From Polaromonas sp. UBA5171 (GTDB lineage Bacteria > Pseudomonadota > Gammaproteobacteria > Burkholderiales > Burkholderiaceae_C): 14,784 nucleotides of DNA. Made by a program: the position numbers and the translations under genes. The notes below the pieces were generated by a model, which did not search any database, was not told where the DNA came from, and was given only the letters and a program-made list of their open reading frames with translations. Numbering within the stretch: the first letter of the stretch is position 1; each line of letters starts with the position of its first letter. Shown piece after piece: positions 6,436 through 13,961 of this stretch. The stretch covers positions 1 through 14,784 of the forward strand of contig DHWX01000055.1 in the NCBI GenBank assembly GCA_002413395.1, written 5' to 3'.

Positions 6436-7719
6436 ATGGACAAACTCCTCATCAGGGGCGGCAAGCCGCTGGCTGGCACGGTGGAAATTTCGGGGGCCAA
6501 GAACGCCGCGTTGCCGGAGCTGTGCGCGGCTCTGCTGACCGCGGACACCGTCACGCTGCAGAATGTGCCCGGCCTGCAGGACGTGGCGACCATGCTCAAG
6601 CTGATCCGGAATATGGGGGCCGCCGCGGACCATAGTGACGCGGTACCTGGCACGGTCATCCTGAATGCTGGCGGTTTAAGCTCTCCTGAAGCACCCTATG
6701 AACTGGTGAAAACCATGCGCGCCTCGGTGCTGGCTCTGGGGCCGCTGTTGGCGCGCTTTGGCGAGGCTACAGTGTCGCTGCCCGGCGGTTGCGCCATCGG
6801 CTCACGGCCGGTGGACCAGCACATCAAGGGTTTGCAGGCCATGGGGGCAAAAATTGTGGTCGAACACGGCTACATGCTGGCCAAATTGCCCGCGGACCTA
6901 AAGGGTGGGCGCGCACGCCTGAAGGGCGCGAATATCACCACCGACATGGTCACCGTGACGGGAACTGAAAATTTCCTGATGGCCGCCACTCTGGCCGAGG
7001 GCGAAACCATTCTGGAAAATGCTGCGCAGGAGCCCGAGATTGGCGACCTGGCTGAAATGCTCATCAAGATGGGGGCAAGCATTGAAGGCCACGGTACGCG
7101 GCGTATCCGCATTCAGGGCGTAGAACGCCTGCACGGCTGCACCCACCGGGTGGTGGCTGACCGGATCGAGGCCGGTACTTTCTTGTGCGCCGTGGCGGCA
7201 GCGGGCGGCGACGTGGTGTTAAATCATGGCCGCGCCGACCATCTTGATGCACTCATCGAAAAGCTGGGCGAGGCGGGGGCCACGGTCACTGCGGGCGAGG
7301 GCTTCATACGCATCCAGGCCCGGGGCCGCATGAAAGCCCAGTCGTTCCGCACCACGGAATACCCCGGGTTCCCGACCGACATGCAGGCCCAGTTCATGGC
7401 ACTCAACGCCATTGCCGAAGGCACCAGCACTGTGGCCGAGACGATTTTTGAAAACCGCTTCATGCATGTCAACGAAATGGTGCGACTGGGCGCGAAAATC
7501 CAGGTTGACGGCAAGGTTGCAATCATAGAAGGTGTTGAAAAACTTTCTGGGGCGACGGTGATGGCCACTGATTTGCGGGCTTCCGCAAGTCTGGTGATTG
7601 TCGGGCTGGTCGCCAGAGGCGAAACACGGGTGGAACGCATCTACCACCTCGACCGCGGCTACGACCAGATGGAAGCCAAGCTGCGTGGCATTGGCGCTGA
7701 TATCGAAAGAATCAAATGA
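6436..7719 (+). CDS. murA: MurA, UDP-N-acetylglucosamine 1-carboxyvinyltransferase
   Basis: Cytoplasmic enzyme for the first committed step of peptidoglycan synthesis: it transfers enolpyruvate from phosphoenolpyruvate to UDP-GlcNAc. It is the fosfomycin target. It has 427 residues from ATG 6436. Conserved K22-N23 (SGAKNAALPEL) and the active-site Cys119 in LPGGCAIGSRP are present, so this enzyme is of the fosfomycin-sensitive Cys type rather than the Asp variant. Other family blocks are NITTDMVTVTGTENFLMAA, FPTDMQAQFMALN, and IYHLDRGYDQMEAKLRGIGA at the C-terminus. An upstream in-frame start at 6382 would add 18 Arg-rich residues not seen in MurA and would overlap ibaG, so it was not chosen. 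Confidence 0.97.
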   Translation: MDKLLIRGGKPLAGTVEISGAKNAALPELCAALLTADTVTLQNVPGLQDVATMLKLIRNMGAAADHSDAVPGTVILNAGGLSSPEAPYELVKTMRASVLALGPLLARFGEATVSLPGGCAIGSRPVDQHIKGLQAMGAKIVVEHGYMLAKLPADLKGGRARLKGANITTDMVTVTGTENFLMAATLAEGETILENAAQEPEIGDLAEMLIKMGASIEGHGTRRIRIQGVERLHGCTHRVVADRIEAGTFLCAVAAAGGDVVLNHGRADHLDALIEKLGEAGATVTAGEGFIRIQARGRMKAQSFRTTEYPGFPTDMQAQFMALNAIAEGTSTVAETIFENRFMHVNEMVRLGAKIQVDGKVAIIEGVEKLSGATVMATDLRASASLVIVGLVARGETRVERIYHLDRGYDQMEAKLRGIGADIERIK

Positions 7720-7774
7720 GCCTCCACGCTCGGCCTTCTGGTTTTATCACGCGTGAATTTCTGGAGACAATCAT

Positions 7775-8413
7775 TTGATTACCTTAGCCCTGTCCAAAGG
7801 ACGCATCTTCGACGACATCCTGCCGCTGCTCAAAGCGGCCGGTGTCGAGGTGCTGGACGACCCTGAAACATCACGCAAGCTGATTCTGGACACCAACCAG
7901 CCTGATCTGCGCGTGGTGCTGGTACGCGCCACTGACGTGCCGACTTATGTGCAATACGGCGGAGCCGATATGGGCGTGGTCGGCAAAGACACCTTGCTCG
8001 AATCGGGCAGCCAGGGTCTTTATCAGCCGCTGGATTTGCAAATTGCCCGTTGCCGCATCAGTGTGGCGGTGCGCGAAGGGTTTGATTACGCCGCCGCAGT
8101 GCGGCAGGGCTCACGCCTGAAAGTGGCGACCAAATATGTAGCCATTGCCCGCGATTTTTTTGCCACCAAGGGTGTGCATGTGGATATGATCAAGTTGTAT
8201 GGCAGTATGGAACTCGCACCGCTCACCGGGCTGGCTGACGCCATTGTCGATCTGGTCTCCACCGGAAACACGCTCAAGGCCAATCATTTGGTCGAAGTCG
8301 AGCGCATCATGGATATCAGCTCGCATCTGGTGGTGAACCAGACCGCGCTCAAACTCAAACGTGCACCTATCCGCAAACTCATCGATGCTTTCTCGTTGGC
8401 TGTTGCCTCATGA
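7775..8413 (+). CDS. hisG: HisG, ATP phosphoribosyltransferase, short form
   Basis: First enzyme of histidine synthesis, joining ATP and PRPP to give phosphoribosyl-ATP. At 212 residues it is the short HisG(S) form, which lacks the C-terminal regulatory domain and in known cases needs the HisZ partner for activity and feedback control. hisZ is not in this window. Family marks are ITLALSKGRIFDD, VLVRATDVPTYVQYGGADMGVVGKD, and the PRPP-binding loop DAIVDLVSTGNTLKANHL. The start is TTG 7775, with GGAG at 7763-7766 at a good distance, and no better ATG exists. The 55-base gap after murA holds a 10-base palindrome (7747-7756). Confidence 0.96.
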   Translation: MITLALSKGRIFDDILPLLKAAGVEVLDDPETSRKLILDTNQPDLRVVLVRATDVPTYVQYGGADMGVVGKDTLLESGSQGLYQPLDLQIARCRISVAVREGFDYAAAVRQGSRLKVATKYVAIARDFFATKGVHVDMIKLYGSMELAPLTGLADAIVDLVSTGNTLKANHLVEVERIMDISSHLVVNQTALKLKRAPIRKLIDAFSLAVAS

Positions 8414-8428
8414 TCCATTTTCAGAAAC

Positions 8429-8449
8429 GCTATGAATTTAATAGCTACT
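8429..8449 (-). repeat. Short repeat copy spanning the hisD start codon
   Basis: Read on the minus strand, this 21-base element matches the element upstream of hisH (11555-11575) at 19 of 21 positions, including the shared block AGTAGCTATTAAA and the terminal ATAGC. On the plus strand it forms GCTAT/ATAGC around GAATTTA. The hisD ATG (8432-8434) lies inside it, so it supplies part of the hisD leader and its first codons (MNLIAT). Confidence 0.45.
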
Positions 8450-9775
8450 CTTGAACGCTTATCAAGCTCAACAAGTACTTTTGATGCTCGATTCAAGGCC
8501 AGACTGCATTGGTCCGCCGAGGCCGATGCGGCGATCGAGCAGCGGGTGACCGATATTTTGGCCGACGTTCAGCAGCGCGGCGATGCGGCGGTGCTGGAGT
8601 GTACTGCCCGTTTTGACGGCTTGAACGCTGCCTCGATGAGCGCGCTCGAGCTCACGCAGGCAGAATTGAAAACCGCGTTTGACGCCATTCCAGCGGCCCA
8701 GCGTGACGCGCTGCAGGCCGCCGCAAAGCGCGTGCGCAGCTATCACGAGGCGCAAAAAAAAGCCAGCGGTGAAAGCTGGAGCTATCGCGACGAAGATGGC
8801 ACACTGCTGGGCCAAAAGGTCACGCCACTCGACCGTGTCGGCATCTATGTGCCGGGCGGCAAAGCGGCTTATCCCTCATCGGTTCTGATGAACGCCATCC
8901 CGGCGCACGTGGCCGGCGTGGCTGAAATCATCATGGTGGTTCCCACGCCCAGCGGCGAAAAAAACGCCCTGGTGCTGGCCGCCGCTTATGTCGCCGGCGT
9001 CACCCGCGCGTTCACCATTGGCGGCGCGCAGGCGGTGGCCGCGCTGGCTTACGGCACGGCGACCATTCCCGCCGTTGACAAGATCACCGGCCCTGGCAAT
9101 GCCTATGTGGCGGCGGCCAAACGCCGCGTCTTTGGCACGGTCGGCATCGACATGATTGCCGGTCCATCGGAAATTCTGGTGCTGGCCGATGGCACGACGC
9201 CCGCCGAGTGGGTGGCGATGGATCTGTTTAGCCAGGCTGAGCACGATGAGCTGGCCCAAAGCATCTTGCTGTGCCCGGATGCTGCCTACATCGACGACGT
9301 GCAGGCGGCGATGAACCGTCTGCTGCCGCAAATGCCGCGCGCCGGGATCATTGCCAAATCGCTCAATGGCCGCGGTGCGCTGATCCACACCCGCAGTATG
9401 GAAGAGGCCTGCGCCATCAGCAACCGCATCGCGCCTGAACACCTCGAAGTTTCCAGCCGCGAACCGCATCGCTGGGAGCCCTTGCTCAAACATGCAGGCG
9501 CGATTTTCCTTGGGGCCTACACCAGCGAGTCATTAGGCGACTACTGCGCCGGGCCCAACCACGTGCTGCCGACCAGCGGAACGGCACGCTTTTCCAGCCC
9601 GTTGGGCGTGTACGACTTTCAAAAGCGTACCAGCCTGATCGAGGTCAGCGAAGCCGGTGCACAGGTTCTCGGAAAAATTGCCGCCGAACTCGCTTATGGC
9701 GAAGGTCTGCAGGCGCATGCGCGCGCCGCCGAAATGCGCTTGCAGACCGTCCCCGACATGAGAGTGAACCCATGA
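8432..9775 (+). CDS. hisD: HisD, histidinol dehydrogenase
   Basis: Catalyses the last two steps of histidine synthesis, oxidising L-histidinol to histidine with NAD and a bound zinc. It has 447 residues. Family blocks are present: VGIYVPGGKAAYPSSVLMN, TIGGAQAVAALAYGT, KITGPGNAYVAAAKR, GIDMIAGPSEILVLAD, the catalytic pair E336-H337 in RIAPEHLEV, and YCAGPNHVLPTSGTARF near the C-terminus. No strong Shine-Dalgarno sequence precedes ATG 8432, and the start lies within a short repeat. The gap after hisG is 18 bases. The stop overlaps the hisC start as ATGA. Confidence 0.97.
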   Translation: MNLIATLERLSSSTSTFDARFKARLHWSAEADAAIEQRVTDILADVQQRGDAAVLECTARFDGLNAASMSALELTQAELKTAFDAIPAAQRDALQAAAKRVRSYHEAQKKASGESWSYRDEDGTLLGQKVTPLDRVGIYVPGGKAAYPSSVLMNAIPAHVAGVAEIIMVVPTPSGEKNALVLAAAYVAGVTRAFTIGGAQAVAALAYGTATIPAVDKITGPGNAYVAAAKRRVFGTVGIDMIAGPSEILVLADGTTPAEWVAMDLFSQAEHDELAQSILLCPDAAYIDDVQAAMNRLLPQMPRAGIIAKSLNGRGALIHTRSMEEACAISNRIAPEHLEVSSREPHRWEPLLKHAGAIFLGAYTSESLGDYCAGPNHVLPTSGTARFSSPLGVYDFQKRTSLIEVSEAGAQVLGKIAAELAYGEGLQAHARAAEMRLQTVPDMRVNP

Positions 9776-10869
9776 CAGTTCCTGACTCCACACTGGACCC
9801 CAAACTCAAAAAACTGATTCGCCAGGATGTGCAGTCGATGCACGCCTACGCCATTCAGGACTCGGCGGGTATGGTCAAGCTCGACGCGATGGAAAATCCG
9901 CACCGCCTGCCAGCCGCGCTGCAAGCGCACCTGGGTCAGCGCCTCGGTGCGCTGGCGCTGAACCGTTATCCGGATGGCCGTGTCAATGACTTGCGCCATG
10001 CGCTGGCGGACTATGCCGGGATGCCGGAGGGCTTTGACATCATGCTGGGCAATGGCTCGGACGAGCTGATCGCGCTGCTGGCCCTGGCCTGCGATGTACC
10101 TGGTGGCGCCATCCTTGCGCCGCTGCCCGGCTTTGTGATGTACGGCATGAGCGCGCAATTGCAGGGCCTGAAATTTATCGGCGTGTCCTTGACGGCCGAC
10201 TTTGAGCTCGATGAAACCGCCATGCTGGCCGCTATTGCCGGGCACAATCCATCGATCACATACATTGCCTACCCCAACAACCCCACGGCCAATCTGTGGG
10301 ACGACGCAGTGATCGAGCACATCATCGACGCCGTCGGCGCGCAAGGTGGTCTGGTGGTGATGGACGAGGCCTACCAGCCGTTTTCCAGCAAGAGCTATAT
10401 TGACCGCATCGTCAGGCACCAACACGTGCTGCTGCTGCGCACCCTGAGCAAGTTCGGACTGGCGGGCGTACGCATCGGCTACTTGATGGGCCCGAAAGCC
10501 TTGATTGCCGAGATCGACAAGGTGCGGCCACCGTACAACGTCAGCGTGCTCAACTACGAGTGCGCGTTGTTTGCGCTGGAACATCGCGATGTGTTTGCCG
10601 CGCAGGCGCAGGAGCTGGTCGCGCAGCGCGCGCTGTTGTTTGCCGCGCTCAGTGCCATGAAGGGCGTCAAGGCCTGGAAAAGTGATGCCAACATGATTCT
10701 GGTGCGCGTATCGGACGCCGCCAAAACCTTTGAGGGCATGAGACAGCGCAAGGTGCTGGTCAAAAACGTTTCTAAAATGCATCCTTTACTGGCCAATTGC
10801 TTGCGCCTGACGGTCGGCACCACTGAAGAAAATGTGCAAATGCTTGCGGCGCTTGAAAAATCCCTATGA
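9772..10869 (+). CDS. hisC: HisC, histidinol-phosphate aminotransferase
   Basis: PLP-dependent fold-type I aminotransferase of 365 residues, which converts imidazole-acetol phosphate to histidinol phosphate with glutamate as donor. It shows MLGNGSDELIALLALA (cofactor phosphate region), YPNNPTAN (carboxylate-binding Asn), VVMDEAYQPF (Asp and Tyr contacting the PLP ring), the Schiff-base lysine K227 in TLSKFGLAGVRIGYL, and RPPYNVS. Both ends are coupled by 4-base ATGA overlaps, with hisD before and hisB after. Confidence 0.96.
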   Translation: MTVPDSTLDPKLKKLIRQDVQSMHAYAIQDSAGMVKLDAMENPHRLPAALQAHLGQRLGALALNRYPDGRVNDLRHALADYAGMPEGFDIMLGNGSDELIALLALACDVPGGAILAPLPGFVMYGMSAQLQGLKFIGVSLTADFELDETAMLAAIAGHNPSITYIAYPNNPTANLWDDAVIEHIIDAVGAQGGLVVMDEAYQPFSSKSYIDRIVRHQHVLLLRTLSKFGLAGVRIGYLMGPKALIAEIDKVRPPYNVSVLNYECALFALEHRDVFAAQAQELVAQRALLFAALSAMKGVKAWKSDANMILVRVSDAAKTFEGMRQRKVLVKNVSKMHPLLANCLRLTVGTTEENVQMLAALEKSL

Positions 10870-11486
10870 CCCTCTCCTCTCCTGTTCCCAGCATGGCTTC
10901 GCGTACCGCGCAGGTCACGCGCAATACGGCCGAGACTCAAATCACCGTCAAGCTCAACCTCGACGGCACTGGCCAGGCCAGGCTGTCCACCGGCATCGGT
11001 TTTTTTGACCATATGCTCGACCAGATCGCCCGCCATGGTCTGATTGATCTGGACATTCAGGCCGAGGGCGACCTGCATATCGACGGTCACCACACGGTGG
11101 AAGACGTCGGCATCACGCTGGGGCAGGCCGTGGCTCAGGCCGTGGGCGACAAAAAAGGCTTGCGCCGTTATGGGCACGCTTATGTGCCGCTCGATGAGGC
11201 GCTGTCGCGCGTGGTGATTGATTTTTCGGGGCGCCCCGGTCTGGACATGAACGTGCCCTTCAAATCCGGCATGATTGGCACTTTTGACAGCCAGCTCGCT
11301 CATGAATTCTTCCATGGCTTTGTCAATCATGCCTTTGTGACGCTGCACATCGACAACCTCAAAGGCGAAAATGCCCATCATCAGGCCGAAACCGTGTTCA
11401 AGGCCTTCGCCAGAGCCTTGCGCATGGCGCTGGAAATCGATCCGCGTGCTGCGGGAGTGATTCCTTCGACCAAGGGTTCGCTGTAA
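10866..11486 (+). CDS. hisB: HisB, imidazoleglycerol-phosphate dehydratase
   Basis: Dehydrates imidazoleglycerol phosphate to imidazole-acetol phosphate in a manganese-dependent reaction. With 206 residues it is the monofunctional type. It lacks the N-terminal HAD phosphatase domain of E. coli HisB, so histidinol-phosphate phosphatase must be encoded elsewhere. Metal-binding histidine motifs are visible: GFFDHMLDQIARH, HIDGHHTVEDVGI, FFHGFVNHA and GENAHHQAETVFKAFARAL. The ATG at 10866 overlaps the hisC stop. An alternative ATG at 10893 (MASRTAQV) would remove nine residues and still give a complete domain. Confidence 0.96.
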   Translation: MTLSSPVPSMASRTAQVTRNTAETQITVKLNLDGTGQARLSTGIGFFDHMLDQIARHGLIDLDIQAEGDLHIDGHHTVEDVGITLGQAVAQAVGDKKGLRRYGHAYVPLDEALSRVVIDFSGRPGLDMNVPFKSGMIGTFDSQLAHEFFHGFVNHAFVTLHIDNLKGENAHHQAETVFKAFARALRMALEIDPRAAGVIPSTKGSL

Positions 11487-11589
11487 AAGGCGTTGCCACT
11501 GGATGAACGCAGTTCTAGAATATTTTGGCCTTTAGCCCATAAAATGCGGGTGTAAGTAGCTATTAAAATAATAGCAAATAATTCTTCGA
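11487..11589. other. hisB-hisH intergenic region
   Basis: This 103-base gap breaks the tightly coupled hisDCB run. It is A+T-rich towards its 3' half and contains the AT-rich inverted repeat described separately. TAAAAT at 11540-11545 could be a -10 box, but no good -35 box lies at the proper spacing. I see no Shine-Dalgarno sequence before hisH. No terminator was found. Confidence 0.4.
11555..11575 (+). repeat. AT-rich inverted repeat before hisH
   Basis: GCTATT (11559-11564) pairs perfectly with AATAGC (11570-11575) around AAAAT. The 21-base element matches an inverted copy at the hisD start (8429-8449) at 19 of 21 positions, and shares the 11-mer CTATTAAAATA with 4325-4335. Three related copies in 7 kb, each close to a start codon, suggest a dispersed repeat family. 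I recall similar AT-rich elements in Comamonadaceae genomes. Confidence 0.5.
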
Positions 11590-12258
11590 ATGTCCAAGTT
11601 GAAAACAGTAGCGGTAGTTGATTACGGCTCGGGCAATCTGCGCTCGGTGTCGCAAGCTGTCCAGCATGTGGCCCAAGGCAGCGGCTACGAGGTTGTGGTC
11701 ACTTCGCGTGCGCAGGACGTGCTGGATGCTGAACGCGTGGTGCTGCCCGGCCAGGGCGCCATGCACGACTGCATGCGCGCCCTCGCCGAATCAGGCTTGC
11801 TGGAAGCGGTGCTGCATGCCGCTGCCCACAAGCCGTTGTTTGGCGTGTGCGTCGGCATGCAGATGATGCTGGACAACAGCCACGAAGGGCTTGACGGCGC
11901 CGCAACGCCCGGCTTGGGCCTGATCCACGGCGATGTCGTCAAGTTTGATCTGGCAGGGAAAATCCAGCCCGATGGCAGCCGCTACAAAGTGCCGCAAATG
12001 GGCTGGAATCAGGTTAAGCAGGCCAGCCCAAAGCATCCGCTGTGGGCGGATGTGCCCGACGGAGCGTATTTTTATTTCGTTCACAGTTTTTACGCTCGAC
12101 CGTCGGATACGCGCCACATCGCAGGCATTACCGACTACGGCGCACCCTTTGCTGCAGCGATTGCACGCGATAATATTTTTGCCACCCAATTCCACCCCGA
12201 GAAAAGCGCCGAGCATGGGTTGGCTCTGTACCGAAACTTTTTGCACTGGCAGCCTTGA
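11590..12258 (+). CDS. hisH: HisH, glutamine amidotransferase subunit of IGP synthase
   Basis: Class I glutaminase that produces ammonia and channels it to HisF, which makes imidazoleglycerol phosphate and AICAR. It has 222 residues. The nucleophile Cys87 is in FGVCVGMQMM, and the catalytic His202 and Glu204 are in QFHPEKS. Other marks are VDYGSGNLRSV at the N-terminus, LPGQGAMHDCM and FVHSFY. The partner hisF begins at 14725, separated from hisH by hisA and the inserted genes. ATG 11590 has no visible Shine-Dalgarno sequence. It is preceded by the 103-base gap after hisB. Confidence 0.96.
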   Translation: MSKLKTVAVVDYGSGNLRSVSQAVQHVAQGSGYEVVVTSRAQDVLDAERVVLPGQGAMHDCMRALAESGLLEAVLHAAAHKPLFGVCVGMQMMLDNSHEGLDGAATPGLGLIHGDVVKFDLAGKIQPDGSRYKVPQMGWNQVKQASPKHPLWADVPDGAYFYFVHSFYARPSDTRHIAGITDYGAPFAAAIARDNIFATQFHPEKSAEHGLALYRNFLHWQP

Positions 12259-12325
12259 ATGCATCGCAACTGCGTAATATTTTTCCTTTCTTGTTAACTC
12301 TGGTTTCGTTTTTATTGACTGCATC

Positions 12326-13066
12326 ATGCTACTCATCCCCGCGATTGACCTGAAAGACGGTCACTGCGTTCGCCTTAAACAGGGCGACATGGATCAATCC
12401 ACCACTTTCAGTGAGGACCCGGCCGCCATGGCACGCAGTTGGGTCGACAAAGGTGCGCGTCGTCTGCACCTGGTCGATTTGAACGGCGCGTTTGCGGGCA
12501 AGCCCAAAAATGAGACGGCCATCAAGCGCATCCTGGCGGAAGTGGGCAGCGAAATCGACGTGCAACTCGGCGGCGGCATTCGTGATCTCGACACCATTGA
12601 GCGCTACCTCGACGCCGGCCTGCGCTACGTCATCATCGGCACTGCAGCCGTCAAAAACCCAGGCTTTCTGCAGGACGCCTGCACCGCCTTTGGCGGCCAC
12701 ATCATCGTCGGTCTCGATGCGAAAGACGGCAAGGTCGCCACCGACGGCTGGAGCAAGCTGACCGGCCACGAAGTGGTCGATCTGGGCAAAAAATTTCAGG
12801 ATTATGGTGTTGAGTCGATTGTCTATACCGACATTGGTCGCGACGGCATGCTCAGCGGTATTAACATCGAAGCGACGGTCCGGCTGGCGCAGGCCTTGAC
12901 GATCCCGGTGATCGCTTCGGGCGGCCTGTCGAGCCTGGCCGATATCGAAGCGTTGTGCGCCGTGGAAGACGAAGGCATTGACGGCGTCATCTGCGGACGT
13001 TCCATCTACAGCGGCGACCTGGACTTTGAGGCGGCTCAGGCGCGGGCTGACGAACTCAATGGCTGA
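12326..13066 (+). CDS. hisA: HisA, ProFAR isomerase
   Basis: Isomerises ProFAR to PRFAR (an Amadori rearrangement) in histidine synthesis. It is a (beta/alpha)8 barrel of 246 residues. Conserved features are the catalytic Asp8 in IPAIDLKDGHCVRL, the phosphate-binding loop LGGGIRDLD, Asp131 in VGLDAKDGKVATDGW, Asp169 in YTDIGRDGMLSGIN, and the second phosphate motif VIASGGLSS. The 67-base gap before it (12259-12325) is T-rich with no clear promoter. The stop TGA (13064-13066) overlaps the start of the inserted HNH gene instead of leading directly to hisF. Confidence 0.97.
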   Translation: MLLIPAIDLKDGHCVRLKQGDMDQSTTFSEDPAAMARSWVDKGARRLHLVDLNGAFAGKPKNETAIKRILAEVGSEIDVQLGGGIRDLDTIERYLDAGLRYVIIGTAAVKNPGFLQDACTAFGGHIIVGLDAKDGKVATDGWSKLTGHEVVDLGKKFQDYGVESIVYTDIGRDGMLSGINIEATVRLAQALTIPVIASGGLSSLADIEALCAVEDEGIDGVICGRSIYSGDLDFEAAQARADELNG

Positions 13067-13899
13067 TGATGCCGCCTGACACAAAAGAGATTCGTGATGT
13101 TGAAGATGACCACGCCTCTTGGGTGGCCGCATACAAGCGGGCGTTGTCATTTATTGAGGTCAAGATTCCCGTCAATGTCAGAAAAATTCTCGTTGGCCAT
13201 TGCCGCGCTCCTGGTCGGCGATTGAGCGTGCTTGAAATGGGGCAAATAGCGGGATACATAGGAACACGGGCCGGCAGTCTGCAATATGGACTGTTTGCCG
13301 GGATGCTGTCCGACTCCATGAAAATGGAGTCGCCAGGGGGTGACAAAATTTCGGCCATAGGTGAGTGGGACAAAACTCCTGATGAGCGAGGCCACGGTGG
13401 TTGGGTCATATATGACGAGTTGGCCATTGCGCTGGAAGAGTTGGGCTGGGTTACTCCCGAAACCGTGCCGAAACAGGAACAAGACTTTTCTTTCGCTGAT
13501 TTGACCACCACTAGATTGGCCGAAACGACTCTAAGAGTTGGACAGGACATCTTTCGCAGTGAACTGTTGAACTATTGGGGTGCTTGTGCTGTTACCGGCT
13601 GTGACGTGAGCGAAATTTTGATTGCTTCGCATATCGTGCCGTGGTCGGAGTCTGGTGATCAAGAGCGTTTGGATGTTTATAACGGGCTGCTGTTGACGCC
13701 TAATCTGGACCGACTGTTCGATCGTTACCTCATCAGTTTTGATGAATCCGGCTTAATTCAGATTGCTCCCTCCCTGCCTATGGCATCTTTAATAGCGCTG
13801 GGCGTACATTCACAATTGAAACTAATCAATCTCGCGCCAGAACATATTCCTTATCTAAAAAGGCATTTAAGCCATTTTCGAGAATTGCAAAAATGCTAA
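13066..13899 (+). CDS. HNH endonuclease-domain protein inserted in the his operon
   Basis: A 277-residue protein foreign to histidine synthesis. The C-terminal part (about 157-235) is an HNH_2-type nuclease domain: RVGQDIFRSELLNYWGACAV, the Cys174/Cys179 pair, IASHIVPW with His189, NGLLLTPNLDRLFD with Asn206 and Asp215, and a conserved Phe-Asp. The N-terminal part (about 40-130: CRAPGRRLSVLEMGQIAGY, then LQYGLFAGML, and WVIYDELAIALEELGWV) resembles the region that precedes HNH domains in stand-alone nucleases. Its function is unknown to me, though substrate recognition is plausible. The start is ATG 13066 (or the adjacent 13069), overlapping the hisA stop in TGATGATG. The 3' part is A+T-rich: 22 of 60 bases are G/C at 13801-13860. 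Restriction or defence is the likeliest role, which is an inference. Confidence 0.85.
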   Translation: MMPPDTKEIRDVEDDHASWVAAYKRALSFIEVKIPVNVRKILVGHCRAPGRRLSVLEMGQIAGYIGTRAGSLQYGLFAGMLSDSMKMESPGGDKISAIGEWDKTPDERGHGGWVIYDELAIALEELGWVTPETVPKQEQDFSFADLTTTRLAETTLRVGQDIFRSELLNYWGACAVTGCDVSEILIASHIVPWSESGDQERLDVYNGLLLTPNLDRLFDRYLISFDESGLIQIAPSLPMASLIALGVHSQLKLINLAPEHIPYLKRHLSHFRELQKC

Positions 13900-13961
13900 C
13901 CAGTCGCATCATTTCCTGCCTCGATCTCGCCGCTGAACGCCATAGGCGCACCCATGACTGA
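13893..13961 (+). pseudogene. Degenerate hisF 5'-end copy (22-codon mini-ORF)
   Basis: From ATG 13893 the DNA encodes MLTSRIISCLDLAAER, then HRRTHD and a TGA at 13959-13961. The first 16 codons align without gaps to the true hisF start at 14725 (MLAKRIIPCLDVTGGR): 34 of 48 bases and 9 of 16 residues are equal, and four of the eleven changed codons are synonymous. After codon 16 the similarity stops. It is therefore a truncated hisF 5' end, or a leader ORF derived from one. Its ATG overlaps the HNH gene stop (ATGCTAA), and its own stop lies just inside the next gene start (ATGACTGA), so it could relay ribosomes between them. Confidence 0.72.

Noticed and set aside
7747..7756. Perfect 10-base palindrome TCACGCGTGA upstream of hisG as an operator
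   Set aside because: A 10-base palindrome is expected by chance about a dozen times in a window of this size, and no second half-site or promoter accompanies it.
12259..12325. Internal promoter before hisA (TTGTTA at 12291, TAATAT at 12275)
   Set aside because: No pair of boxes has acceptable spacing, and the T-rich sequence alone is not enough.
13893..13961. Mini-ORF as a histidine attenuation leader peptide
   Set aside because: It has only two separated His codons and no terminator/antiterminator pair, and it lies within the operon after hisA. The hisF-fossil explanation fits better.
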